Below are positions 46,939 to 57,743 of a DNA stretch of 64,000 bases, piece by piece. The DNA is taken from contig NC_077242.1 in the NCBI RefSeq assembly GCF_947179165.1, positions 42,711,097 through 42,775,096 on the forward strand, in the 5' to 3' direction. The position numbers were made by a program, and so were the translations under genes. The stretch's first letter is position 1, and each line of letters starts with the position of its first letter. Source of the stretch: Solanum dulcamara (lineage: Eukaryota; Streptophyta; Magnoliopsida; Solanales; Solanaceae). The notes under the pieces were generated by a model that saw only the letters and a list, made by a program, of their open reading frames with translations, had not been told where the DNA came from and did no database searches.

Positions 46939-49430
46939 AAATTCTTCCTCGAATTTAATCTTGCATAAAATAAAGAAAGATCAAAAACATTAAAGGTAGC
47001 ACTAACTTCATATTCACTAGAAAAATAAGTTTGTAAACATTGTCTCCATTACTTTCGAGGACTTCGAATGGACCATCTCCTCTTGGGTCTAATTTGGATA
47101 TTTTTTAGTAGAAAATCTTTCCTTCCTAAAGTGTACCCATACTGGATCTCCAGGCTTAAAAATAACAGATTTTCGCCACTTATTTATCCTCAAGGCAGGT
47201 TGCTCATTCTTCCTCTCAATTGCAAGTCTTGTTTGTTCATATATCTTCTTCATTATTTCAGCCTTCTTCCTACCACCAAGATTAATAATATCATTAGTTT
47301 GCAAAGGAAGCAAATCAAGGGCAGTGAGGGGGTTAAACCCATAAACAACTTCAAAAGAAGACTTACTAGTAGAAGAATGGATAGTTCTATTATAGGCAAA
47401 CTCTATTACAGGCAAATGTGCCTCCCAAGAAGTTAATTTTCCTTTTAAAACAACCCTCAACATATTTCCCAAAGTCCTATTTACTACTTCCATTTGCCCA
47501 TCTATTTTTGGGTGACAAAAGGTAGAAAATAGCAGTTTAGTTCCTAATTTTGCCCATATAACTCTCCATAAGTTACTTTAGAACTTTACATACCTTTCAC
47601 TAATAATAGTTTTAGGTACACCATGTAATTTAACAACTTCTTTCAAAAACAAATTAGCCCCATGTAATGCATCATTAGTCTTCAAATATGGAATGAAATC
47701 AGCCATTTTTTAAAATCGATCTACCACTACAAATATACTATCCTTACCAAGTTTAGTTCTAGCAAGACCTAAGACAAAATCCATAGAAATATCAATCCAA
47801 GGAGAACTAGGAATAGGTAAAGGAGTATGAAGAACATGTGGTAATACTCTTGATTTAGCTTGTTTACATTCAAGACACTGATATCACACTTTCTCAACAT
47901 CCTTTCGCATGCAAGGCAAAAGAAATGTTCAGCAAGAATATCCAAAGTTTTAGGAACTCCAAAGTGCCCCATGAGTCCACCACAATGTGCTTTCCTAACA
48001 AATAATTCACGCAAAGAGCAATTAGGGACACACAACTTATTTTCTTTAAAAAGAAAGTCATCTTTCAGATGAACCTATCGCAAGGTCCCATCATACATTC
48101 TGCAAAAACGTTTTCAAAATCATGATCATTAGCAAACAGGTATTTGATTTTATCAAAAGCCATCAATTTTAAAGTAACAGTAGAGATCAAGACATACCTT
48201 CTTGAAAGTGCATCAGCAACAACATTCTACTTTCCTTGCTTATAAGAAATCAGATATGGGAAAGTTTTGATAAATTCAACCCATTTTGCATGTCTACGAT
48301 TAAGCTTACCTTATCTCTTCAATACCTCAACGATTCATGGTTAGTTTTAACCTGAAACTCTCTAGGCGACAAATAATATTGCCATGTAGCTAAAGTTCTT
48401 ATAAAAGCATATAACTCTTTGTCTTAAGTGGACTATTTTAATATTGCTCCACTCATCTTTTCACTAAAGTATGCAATAGTCTTAGAATATTGCATCAGAA
48501 AATACCTATTCCTCTACCAGAGGCATCACATTCAACTTCAAAAGACTTAGACAAATCAGGTAATTCCAAAAGAGGAGCAAAACACAATTTGTCCTTTAAT
48601 AAGCTAAAAGCATTATCTTGTTCTTTTCTCCACGAAAAAATCTTATTCTTCTTAATAACATCAGTTAAAGGAGCATTAATGGTACTAAAATCCTTCGCAA
48701 ATCTCCTATAAAAACTGGCAAGCTCATGAAAACTTGTAATCTCAGTTACACTCTTAGGTTTATGCCACTCTTTAATTGTTTTGATTTTCTTATCATCTAC
48801 TTCAACTCTCTAATAATTGACCACAAACTACAAGAATAACACACGATCCACCCAAAAATGACACTTTTTGAGATTAACAAATAGTTGTTTCTTTTTAAGA
48901 ACTTCACAAACTTATTTTAGGTGTTCTATATGCTCTTCCAGATTCTTAGAAAAGTTCAAGATGTCATCAAAATAAACTATAACAAATTTTTGATGAAAAT
49001 CCTAAAAAAAATAATTCATTAATCTTATGAAAGTGTTGGGTGCATTAGTCAAGCCAAAGGGCATAACTAATCACTCAAAAGGACCATATTTGGTGTTAAA
49101 AGAAGTTTTCCATTCATCTCAAAGATTCATTTGAATATGATGATAACCACTTTTTAGATCTATTTTAGAAAATAGTTTGGATCCATGCAATTGATCTAAC
49201 ATATCATCAAGACGTGAAATAGGCTGACAATACTTTACTATAATCTTGTTGATAGCTCGACAATCTACACACATCCTCCAAGATCCATCCTTCTTGGGTA
49301 CCAATAGAATAGGAATAGAGCAAGGACTCATGCTCTCTCTCACAAATTCCTTTTCAAGAAACTCTTCAACTTAATTTTGCAACTCATTTGTCTCTTCAGG
49401 ATTACTCCTTTAAGCTAGCCTTTTTGGGAT
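46921..49430 (-). pseudogene. Element E pol: RT, RNase H, integrase
   Basis: In minus-strand order: RT entry [52 protein letters not shown] and [13 protein letters not shown] (49,119-49,343, open); MPFGLTNAPNTFI; catalytic VYFDDIL intact near 48,960-48,980; RNase [11 protein letters not shown] near 48,510-48,530 and NVVADALSRR near 48,200-48,230; integrase zinc finger AHCGGLMGHFGVPKTLDILA (47,940-48,010) with a frameshift before the CLEC pair. The core has [17 protein letters not shown] and TIISER (second catalytic Asp changed to Glu, near 47,600). Then comes an open 134-codon stretch (47,089-47,493) with NRTLGNMLRVVLKGKL, EFAYNRTIHSS, FEVVYGFNPL and WVHFRKERF. It ends LNSRKNFLKEKGND. Several stops and shifts; not functional. 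Confidence 0.88.
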
Positions 49431-49794
49431 TTGTGCACAAGGTATAAAGTTAATTTGGTGCTCAATGCCACGCAAAGGTGGTAGACCTTTAGGAATATCC
49501 TCAGGAAATATATCACTAAAATCCTGAAAAAAAGAGAAGAAACACTATTTGACAAAGAAGATGTTAATGTCTCAGAATTAATCAAGACTTCTTTGTAAGT
49601 TAGTAATATTATGGGCACTCCCTCTTTTTTTTACTCAAACAATCTTTAGCTTTTATATAGAAACTCTTATTTTTCCTTAGCCTCTTTCCTCTCACCACAA
49701 CTTTCTCTTTATTCACTCAAACCCTCTTTTTGTCTCTCTTGGCCACCTCTTTTTTTTCTAGTTCTTGGCTAGAACTTTTTCTTTTCCCTCAAGC

Positions 49795-50730
49795 TCACTT
49801 TTTTCCTCCTTTTTTTTCTACTGATTCTCTCAATCTCTTTTGATCATCAAACACTTGAGAAGGTGCTAAAGGTGAAAGAGTATACTTCTTTCCATTAAGC
49901 TCAAGAGAATATCTATTCTTCCTTCCAGTATGAAAAGTATGCCTATCAAACTTCCATGGACGACCAAGTAAGATATGGCAAGCTTGCATATGACTCACAT
50001 CACAAAAGGTATCATCCTCATACCTACTAACATAGAATAAAATTATGCATTGTTTGTTGACTTTCAGTTCACCACTATCATTTAACCATTGAATTCTATA
50101 AAGCTTAGGGTGTTTCATGCTCGCAAGCACTAACATATCTGCCAAGTATGAACTCACCATATTCATACAACTACCACTGTCAATAATCATAGAATAAGTT
50201 CTCTCTTTTATCCCATACCTAGTATGGAATATATTTTCCCTTTGTTCTTCATTATTGGTTCCTAAATTAATAGACATAAGCGTCCTAACTACAACAACCA
50301 AACCATCATTAAAGGGAAATTCTATATTATCTACACTCTCATGTCCCTCTTCTTCCTCTTTCTCATTTTTTTCACTCTCAGATCCTATGTTAAGAACACT
50401 ACTAGCTACCCCAATAAAACCATTATTAGGTAATTCTACATCATCTTCATTCATACCTCTCTCTTTTACTTTTTTCTCACTTTTGTCACTCTCATAGTTT
50501 CCATCATCTCTTATGATAATATTCCTCCTAGTTCGGCATTCATTCATCATATACCCTCTTCCGCGACATTTATGACATTGAATGGAGTTAGAAGTCTTAT
50601 AAACCTTAGGGAAAAAAGATTTACCACCCTCTTTTTCATCCACTTTGCCTTTGCCCTTGACTTCTTGAGGTTTAGAAGCCACTTCTTCTTTTGACCATGG
50701 TTTCTTAGAGATCGTGTTAGGTCTACTCAT
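49795..50730 (-). CDS. Element E gag end plus retropepsin (311-codon open frame)
   Basis: Longest intact retroelement frame of E. Residues 52-65 form a CCHC-type zinc knuckle, CHKCRGRGYMMNEC, with Tyr replacing His, so metal binding is doubtful. Residues 80-135 are a charged linker rich in Glu, Lys and Ser. Residues 181-260 are an aspartic protease: MIIDSGSCMNMVSSYL with the DSG triad at 184-186, then QACHILLGRPW at 250-259. The C-terminal part (ELNGKKYTLSPLAPSQV) is the usual lead into RT. It is not a real protein start: a TAG lies immediately before the first ATG and gag sequence continues upstream in decayed form. Product if made: protease processing the polyprotein in virus-like particles. 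Confidence 0.8.
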   Translation of the reverse strand: MSRPNTISKKPWSKEEVASKPQEVKGKGKVDEKEGGKSFFPKVYKTSNSIQCHKCRGRGYMMNECRTRRNIIIRDDGNYESDKSEKKVKERGMNEDDVELPNNGFIGVASSVLNIGSESEKNEKEEEEGHESVDNIEFPFNDGLVVVVRTLMSINLGTNNEEQRENIFHTRYGIKERTYSMIIDSGSCMNMVSSYLADMLVLASMKHPKLYRIQWLNDSGELKVNKQCIILFYVSRYEDDTFCDVSHMQACHILLGRPWKFDRHTFHTGRKNRYSLELNGKKYTLSPLAPSQVFDDQKRLRESVEKKGGKK

Positions 50731-51560
50731 CTATGAGCTAGCTTGTTTCCTTCTTTTTATTCTTATTTCTACTTTTACAGCTAAATCTACCAACTCATCT
50801 AAAGTTATATATGGTTGTATTTCTACTACATCAGCTATTTATCTATTTAGACCATTAAGAAACTAGCCATAGTTGCTTCTTCTTCTTCCTTCCAATTGGC
50901 TTGAATCATAGCCATATCCATAGACTTAAACTGTTCATCAACAGTCATGGCTCCTTACTCGAATGATTGAAGACATTTTTTTAGATATATTTAAAAATAA
51001 GAGTGCAGCAACCTCTTCTTCATGACTCTCTTCATCTTAGCCTTGGTTGCAATGGGTGGTTTTCTATCTTGTTGTCTATCCCTTGCAAGCTTTTTCCACC
51101 AAATAGAAGCATATTCAGAAATTCAACAACAGCAAGCCTAACCTTCTTACCTTTTGTATAATTGTGAAAATCAAAAATAGCCTCAACTCTTCGCTCTCAA
51201 TCAAGGTATAAATCTGGATATCTTGTGCCCTTGAATGATAGTATCTTCATCTTTATGCTATTAATGTTGTCATCTTCTAAGTTACCTCATTGTCCCCTCC
51301 TATCTCTTCCTATCCTATCTAGATTGACATCAAAATCATCAGCAAAATCATCTATATAATTTTCTTGATTTACAATAGCAGCATGGGGTACATTTCTCCT
51401 ATTATGATTCCTAGGATTATTTCAAGGTGGTACACATACCGATTCCTCCTAAGTTCTGCTATTGTCTCATTCTATTCAACAATTGTATCCTTTATCTCTT
51501 AAAACTACAAGTTCCATTTTCCAAATTATTGGTGCCTGGCTTGTAAAGTGAAATCATTTC
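50731..51560 (-). pseudogene. Element E gag, N-terminal and central part (decayed)
   Basis: Minus-strand fragments in shifting frames: SIWWKKLARDRQQDRKPPIA and TKAKMKRVMKKRLLHSYF (about 50,980-51,120) correspond to the capsid AAxWW..L..R..G..PI.TW..MK..L..RFLP region of Gypsy gag. They are followed by QFKSMDMAMIQANWKEEEEA and TMASFL near 50,860-50,950. Upstream traces (SWAVWTGSK-like) are weaker. Numerous stops. Confidence 0.7.
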
Positions 51561-52080
51561 TTGCTCAGATCTTGGCCTCTTGTACATCCCTCCTTTCATC
51601 ATTACTACCTGCATAAGACAATTATTTTAAAAAAATGGTGTATCACTCAAATTTTGGCTTTTTCCCTTACTTATTCTCACCCACTCTTGCCTTTTTCCTC
51701 TCAAATTACCTTTGGGAAATTATTTTATGAATTTATAGTTAAACTCAACTAGTATCAAGTCCTTAGTAGTAAAATGAGGATATTTTTTTAATTTTTTGGC
51801 ACAACATGAAAAACAAATGAAGAACCAACCCTAGAAAGAATAAGATTTAGTTGACTTGAACAAAAAGAAAAGATTTTTACAATAAGATAAAGATCTAGGA
51901 TCCCCTCTTCTTGTGTTCTACCAAAACCTTTTTTTAAAAAGAAATATTTAGATGAAGAAAATTTCTTAAAGAGCAACAATTTTTCCCTTTGTGGTACTAT
52001 TCACTACTACAAATTTTTTTTTAATTTTTTTTCCCTTTCTTCAAGAAATTCCTAAGATTATCAAGAACAGAATCTTGATA
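51561..52080 (-). other. Element E leader region
   Basis: AT-rich sequence between the primer site and gag, with A-, T- and pyrimidine-rich runs. Short ORFs on both strands (51,561-51,752; 51,788-51,979) have no recognisable similarity. Confidence 0.5.
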
Positions 52081-52097
52081 GAACCTCTCTAATACCA
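52081..52097 (-). other. Primer binding site of element E (tRNA-iMet)
   Basis: The minus strand reads TGGTATTAGAGAGGTTC two bases beyond the LTR end GTGTTATCA. It is close to TGGTATCAGAGC.., the complement of initiator tRNA-Met. Confidence 0.8.
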
Positions 52098-52099
52098 CT

Positions 52100-53261
52100 T
52101 GATAACACTAAGAATGATAATCCAAAACAAACTAGAGTTATTAAATAAAACAAGCGTGGAAGAAAAAGTGAAAACTAATTAAAGAAACTAAACAAAGAAT
52201 TAAAACATATGGATTTGACATGATCCAAGTAACAACAAATAGGTTAATAGTTGAACCAAATGCCTTTACTTAAAAACCTAATCAGGATCTTGACCTCTTT
52301 GTGAGTAATACTATACAACAATTAGTAAGAGTACTAACTGCCTTCTAAAGAATACAAAGAATAAATCAAAGATATCAAACAAGAAGTTATCTTACTTCCT
52401 TGAAATATGAACTAGTTAGGTTGAAAGATAAATTCAAAAGAAATTTGCCACAAATTTCTTTGTGAGTAATACTAGACAACAATTAGTAAGAGTACTAACC
52501 ACATTCTAAAGAATACCAAGAGAAACCAAAGATATCAAACAATAACTTCATCAAAAGTAATTTGCCACAAAGTTTCAAAAGAACTCTCAATATATTATTC
52601 TTCCAAATCTGCCTTTTAAAGTAACAAAGATCACCTTTATATAGTACTAAGAAGGGGTTGTTAAATATAACAATATAATTAAAAAATAGCATTTTCTAGA
52701 GTCCTAGATGGCTGCCCACACACATGGCACATACTGTCAAAATAGAAGAAAAATATGAGACCTCCTAAAGTCTTAGTGGCCTTCCCACATATATGACTTA
52801 TAACGTCAAAATATAGGAAAAAATGATACTTCCTAAAGTCCAAGAAGGCTTCCCACACACATAGGTACCATAAGGTCAACATGGAAGAAAAATAATTTTA
52901 AATGCTAGTTCTAGAAACTAGTTAAAAGACTAAATAAATACTAAAATTTTCTCTTCATTTGTGGGCTGATTTGGAGAATATTTCCTCTCATCTTGGACTT
53001 AATTTGGGCCTAGTTCGCACAAAATTGGGCCCTAATATTTATTCTCTTGGACTTGAATTTGGACCACCAAATATTTATAGCCTTTGGACAATTCATTTTC
53101 CTTCGGCTTTAGCACTTTTTCCCCAACAAAACACTTTTTATTTGCTAATTCTAGCCCATCAAGATTGTCTTGAAATTTTTCTTATTTTGGATATTGTCAT
53201 GGGGCCTTTTAAAAACTCCAAAGCTTCCTTAAATATTATTGACCTTCCATTGATACTATCA
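52100..53261 (-). mobile_element. Element E 5' LTR (1162 bp)
   Basis: Minus-strand TATA CTATATAAAG at about 52,635-52,644. A direct duplication of about 160 bp (units starting near 52,297 and 52,458, each containing GTGAGTAATACTA.ACAACA) is absent from the 3' LTR. A block at about 52,870-53,190 is also absent there but present in the E2 copy at 62,985-63,300, so the 3' LTR suffered the deletion. Confidence 0.85.
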
Positions 53262-53266
53262 CCCAT

Positions 53267-53760
53267 GATACCTTGTCGAAGATTAATGAACTCTAATACT
53301 TTGGCTTCCCTTAGTTAAAGAGGGAAAAGGCGATCAAGGAAGGCAAGTTTGAAGGGTTCCCATTCATTAGGACCTTCATCCACCCTCTTCATCTTCCATT
53401 GGTTATTTCAAACTTGATCAAACCTTTTAAGTTGATAAGCCACTAACTCCGGTTTGTCTTTAACGTCACCCCCATATTATTCACTATCTTATAAACCTCA
53501 TCAATAAATTCTTGAGTATCCTCATCAACGTTTGAGATATGAAACTACATAGGGTTTATCCTTGCAAAATTCCTCACCCTAAAAGCACAGTAGGAATATT
53601 AGGAGGATCCGCAATCCCTTTGTTAGCCACCACTTGGACTAACATTGTAATAGAGGTCTGGAATTCCGCGTTAGTCACTTGGTCGAGTAGGGGACCATTG
53701 TCTTGAGGAGGCAGAGGAGATTGAGCTTCATTAGCATTGATCCCCCTTTGGCAAAGGTGG
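53267..53760 (-). pseudogene. Element F gag, N-terminal part
   Basis: Minus-strand gag in changing frames: VTNAEFQTSITMLVQVVANK (about 53,620-53,690), NFARINPM.FHISNVDEDTQ, EFIDEVYKIVNNMGVT (about 53,460-53,520), ELVAYQLKRFDQV, NQWK, then LREAKVLEFINLRQGIMG (about 53,267-53,320). These are the successive conserved blocks of plant chromovirus gag. The last block leads directly into 46,191 across element E. Confidence 0.85.
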
Positions 53761-53978
53761 TCTTCTTAGAGATATTTTCTGAAAAATGCAAAGCAAGATC
53801 ATTAGCAAAAGGAAATCTTAAGGATAAACTTCATAGCATGACATAGATCATGAAACAAGTGAGAATTTCCTAAAACATCTTATAGTCGTCTATTCGTTGA
53901 TGTGGTACGCTTCATAATCATAAATAAGACTCTACTTGACGCAGAACGTTGTACACCCTAGGAAATCTTAAACCTTGT

Positions 53979-53990
53979 GCTCTGATACCT
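53979..53990 (-). other. Primer binding site of element F (tRNA-iMet)
   Basis: The minus strand reads AGGTATCAGAGC four bases from the LTR end GGTCATGACA (plus-strand TGTCATGACCC at 53,995). It matches the tRNA-iMet primer site at 11 of 12 bases. Positions 53,761-53,978 are the untranslated leader. Confidence 0.85.
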
Positions 53991-53994
53991 ATTT

Positions 53995-54440
53995 TGTCAT
54001 GACCCTACCTAGGGCGTAGTAGTAACATAGTGATTGAAACCCTGAAGGGCTCCAACCAAGCCTCTTGAAATATCATAAAGCATACATAAGGTAAAGAAAA
54101 TGCGGAAATAACATAGAAGAGTCCAAATCATAAATCATAAATCAAGAATGTAACTTGACAACATAGGCTAAAATATTTGTCCAACTAGTGCCTATACTCA
54201 TGAACATGGGAGGGTCTAAGACATATCACTAGATCACCCTCAATATAAAGAAATAAATGTGTTTGAAAGAAGAAACAACTTATAAACTACCCTTGATAGA
54301 TGAGGATTCACCAAGACTTCACTGTAGGAACAACACTAGCCACGTGTGTGGTATGATCGTCAACCTTAATCTGTGTTAGTATGTTTGAATGTACTAAGTA
54401 TGAGGTTATGACATACAATGTAAATAATAAGCTGTAATGA
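53995..54440 (-). mobile_element. Truncated 5' LTR of element F
   Basis: It begins on the plus strand TGTCATGACCCTACCTAGGG and parallels LTR G from 60,144 (shared CTCCAACCAAGCCTCTTGA and ATATCATAAAGCATACATAA). It stops at about GCTGTAATGA (54,440), where plus-strand LTR K takes over. F and G are the same family. Confidence 0.8.
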
Positions 54441-56724
54441 GGTGCTGTAGCTACTGGTCGTGTGGTGGCATGTTAAGGTGATGTAAAATGTTCTAAAAGA
54501 GGTGTGGGTTCTACTAGTTACAGCTACCCGACCCTCTATTTCGTATAGTTAAAGGTTTTGCAAAATAGAAACTAGAAACCCTATTTTGGTATCGTGGTTA
54601 TGAGCGAGTCATTTGTAGTTTGTGTTGTATTATGTTGGTGTGAACTGCTTATATATGTGCTTCAGATTGTTGTTGTTGGTTGGTTGTAGTTATTAGGAGT
54701 GTGATTGGAAATTCGAATAGGGCATATTATAGGGGAGGGGCTGCCCGATTTTCATTACCTCGTTAACTAGTTAAGGAACTAGTCGAGAAGACGAGCGAGG
54801 AAATAGGTTCTATGAACACTCGTGTATAAATTAAGGTGCTGAACAGTTAAGGGTTGTTGATACTTGCATTACTTCTATGTTAAATAGGTTTGTAGGACGA
54901 TGACGTGAGCGTGATAAAGAGTAACCCATAAGAGGTATGTGAAGCTTTCTCTTGGCATGTTTTTGACATAAGTATGTAAAACTATTCTTCTTTCTTTTGG
55001 CATGTCTTAGAAATAAGTTATGAATGGTTTGTATGTGAAACTTAGGGATAATTCCATCTATAAATGTTCTAGTACATTTCATAATCCTTATCCACTTCGT
55101 GATGGTAGAACTCCTGTAATAGTTGGGCTATTGCCTTTTTAAGACTTCTATAGGATAAAAGGTATTATATGTAGAGCCTAATTACTCCTATTCACTTCTA
55201 AATGCTAAGGCTCTTAAGGTAGTTGAGCTATCACCCTCGAGCCTTCTGTACATGAAATAGTAACCGGATGCATGGGAAGCATGAACTATAACTCCTATTC
55301 ATTTCTTAATATCAAAGTTCTTGAAGTAGTTGAACTACTACCCTCGAGTCCCTATATGATCAATGCTAATTAAGGTATGAGATTCTCGGCCTAAGAACTC
55401 TATAATTACAAGTGTCTCTGATTGCATAAACCATTTGGTATTATCTTAATAAAAGTCTATGACTCCTGAGACACCGTCAATATGGCCCCTAATGGCATTT
55501 AAAGGATACTTGAGATGACGATCATTTTGATCCTCAAATGATAGTTCATGACCATTGTTATATCGAGTCTTAGATGATGAGCTAATTGTATATGGTTCCT
55601 CACTACTCTACTCATATATGTTGTTAATACATCATTCACCACATCCCATGAAGGGTCGTGCATAATAAATTCACCGCATCCCATGAAGGGCCAGACATGA
55701 TAAATGATGAGATGATAAATTCACCGCACCCTATGAAGGGCCAGACATGATAAATTCACCGCGCCCCATGAAGGGCTGGGCATGATAAATTCACCGCGAC
55801 CTATAAAGGGTCGAGCATGATCAATTCACCGCATCCCATGAAGGTCCGGGCATGATATAAAATGAAATAATTATTCACCGCATCCCATGAAGGGTCGGGC
55901 TTGACATATGATTAAATAATTATTTACCACATCCCATGAAGGGCCAATCATGATATGCAATAAAATGACAACTTCACCGAGTCCCTCATTGAAGGGCTGG
56001 ATACAGTATATAGGCATGAAAATGAAAACGTAGTGATACATTAGTAACCATGAGTCCTACAACAGGCTGGGTTTGGTATGTGAGGAAGATATACAGGCCC
56101 TAATTTCACAAGGTGCATGTATACTGACTCGTTAATTGTTACATTTATCTCCTGCACCCCTATTACAGCTGAAATATTACTTATGCTATGATATGCTTTA
56201 TATACTCAGTACATATATCATACTGACCCCCACTCCCCGAGGGGCTGCATTTCATTCCCACAGATACAAATGTTCATTTTGGAGATCTATCGGCTTAGGG
56301 TTTCCACTCAGCGATATTGGGAGCGCTCCACTATTCTGAAGCCTAACTTTTGATACTGGTCATTTAATATGTATATATTTATTTGTCCAGGGGTACGACA
56401 GGGGCTCTATTCTGCCATATGTTGCTGTTACTATTTTCAGAGTTCTATGCACATATGTATGTGGGTTGTTTGTAAGTTCATTTCGATTGTGTCTATATGG
56501 CATGTTGTAAATGTTTTTATGTTATAGTAGTCTTGTCAGCTTGCGTTCCCTTTCATGATATGGTACGAATGGAAGGGGCCACACATACTCTAAAAAGTTT
56601 TAACTCATTGGGATTTTGTAAGTAGTATCACTTTGTGTTTAGCTTGATTTGACTACATCTAATAGGTATGTATACGGGGTCCAGGTCGGACCCCATTCTT
56701 GGCCTACGGGGTTAGGTTGTGACA
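54441..56724 (+). mobile_element. Truncated plus-strand LTR K (2.28 kb)
   Basis: This is an LTR of the C/L type missing roughly its first 700-1000 bp, including promoter and donor-like site. It ends GGGGTTAGGTTGTGACA at 56,724. The body follows LTR C (for example TTTTGGTATCGTGGTTATG, the GCATATTATAGGGGAGG..CTGCCCGAT stretch, TACTCAGTACATATATCATA). It carries a nine-copy minisatellite at 55,635-56,000. No internal sequence of its family follows; element H begins next. Confidence 0.75.
55635..56000 (+). repeat. Nine-copy minisatellite in LTR K
   Basis: Units of 35-50 bp each open TTCACCGCATCCCATGAAGG and continue G(C/T)C(G/A)GRCATGATAAA or a variant, sometimes with an extra AT-rich tail. The last unit, TTCACCGAGTCCCTCATTGAAGGG, is the ordinary single-copy form of other LTRs, so the array grew by duplication of that module. 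Confidence 0.9.
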
Positions 56725-56828
56725 CTTATCTTGATTAGGAGTAGCCAAGTGACCATAATTTCCAAACCCACAATTTCTTTGACATTGAGAAAACCATATA
56801 TAACATTGAACATTTTAAATAGGTTGCA
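56725..56828 (+). other. Element H, truncated upstream internal sequence
   Basis: 104 bp after the end of LTR K and before the protease-like ORF, with no LTR, primer site or gag. The left part of H, including its 5' LTR and any gag, is missing. Confidence 0.5.
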
Positions 56829-57371
56829 TTGAGTTCGTGGGAATCTATGAGAAACAGTCGAAGGTGTCTTGGTTATACCTCTGTTCCAATATGGAAAGAA
56901 TTGAAAGGGCTTATGAGGTTCAAGTATGTGTTAGAAGGGTACACAAAGCTTTATAATATTGACCCGAGAAGACAAGTTCTTAGAATAAAAGTTGACATTT
57001 GTAAAGCTTTGGGGTTTGATATTGTCCTATATGATTGGTGTAATTTAAACTACATCACTCCATCTATAATAAGCCTACTTGAGACTACCTCGAATACCAA
57101 GGCTTTATCCATAACCATGGATGGATATAAGGTTACCAAAGTTGTAAAGGTCTCTTTCATATGTGGTGAATACTATGAGGAGGTTTGGTTTGATGTAATA
57201 CCCATGGAATTTTGTCACTTATGTTTAGGAGAAAATTGGTTTAACAAGCACAGGGTTCCAAATGAGCAAAAATGGTCTAAGTATATTCTGAACAATGGGG
57301 AATACATCTATTTTCTCCTCCTAAGTTTCAAAATGAGAGACAAAATATTTAGAGAAGGGAGAGAAATGTAG
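56829..57371 (+). CDS. Element H protease-like ORF lacking the catalytic motif (180 codons)
   Basis: An uninterrupted frame whose second half follows the Gypsy protease fold pattern. VLYDWCNLNYITPSIISLL (residues 66-84) replaces the usual IDSGS.N.VS..L. KVTKVVKVSFICGEYYEEV (101-119) is followed by DVIPMEFCHLCLGENW (122-137), where relatives have CDVVPM.ACHLLLGRPW. Asp69 may be the old catalytic Asp, but Ser/Thr-Gly after it is gone, so it cannot work as a retropepsin. The first 60 residues (basic, KELKGLMRFKYVLEGY) are unrecognised. It may be the broken end of a gag-pro frame. The start is simply the first ATG. Compare the intact DSG in element E. Confidence 0.6.
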   Translation: MSSWESMRNSRRCLGYTSVPIWKELKGLMRFKYVLEGYTKLYNIDPRRQVLRIKVDICKALGFDIVLYDWCNLNYITPSIISLLETTSNTKALSITMDGYKVTKVVKVSFICGEYYEEVWFDVIPMEFCHLCLGENWFNKHRVPNEQKWSKYILNNGEYIYFLLLSFKMRDKIFREGREM

Positions 57372-57509
57372 AAATATAAGAGTGGAAAAGGATAGGTTGA
57401 GTGGAGTTAAGTGAGGGGGTTTCCACAATCTCAATCGAACCTCCTTGTTTATCCTTCACTTTGTAAGGATTGTTATGTAGGTACAAGAATGATGAATGGA
57501 GGAACATAA

Positions 57510-57743
57510 GTTCCCAACAAACAACCTACCATCGAAGGTGTAATAAATGTACTTTTGAGGAGTTCCAACATTGCAAAGGATGTGTCATTCAAATGGAAAG
57601 AAGGTCTTTCTTGTAAGCATCAAGGTACAATAGCTAAACTTCACACTTTTACAATTTCAAATGAACAAAGTGTAAGTGATAGCTTGTCTTAATGTGAGCC
57701 TAATATTTCTTTACCATGTGGGTATAATGTACATATTGAGAGT
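57510..57743 (+). pseudogene. Upstream in-frame extension of the H 383-codon ORF
   Basis: In the same frame as the ORF at 57,744, codons are open from 57,510 (VPNKQPTIEGVINVLLRSSN..) to a single TAA at 57,690-57,692, then open again into the ATG. The ancestral protein therefore probably began earlier and was cut by one nonsense change. This stretch looks like the basic linker that follows protease in Gypsy polyproteins, but the match is weak. Confidence 0.45.

Larger units (their letters stand above)
46192..53261 (-). mobile_element. Element E, nearly complete Ty3/Gypsy element (7.07 kb)
   Basis: E runs TGATAGCATC... to ...GTGTTATCA on the minus strand, with LTRs 46,192-46,920 (3') and 52,100-53,261 (5'), primer site 52,081-52,097 and polypurine tract 46,921-46,938. 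Flanks TCCAT (46,187-46,191) and CCCAT (53,262-53,266) match at four of five bases. It is inserted in the gag gene of F. It carries gag, protease, RT, RNase H and integrase remains in the usual Gypsy order. It differs from the other families here in LTR, protein sequence and the absence of a recognisable chromodomain. Confidence 0.9.

Noticed and set aside
55635..56000. Second regular repeat array resembling CRISPR
   Set aside because: Tandem units with AT-rich tails rather than spacers, inside LTR K; same module as other LTRs.
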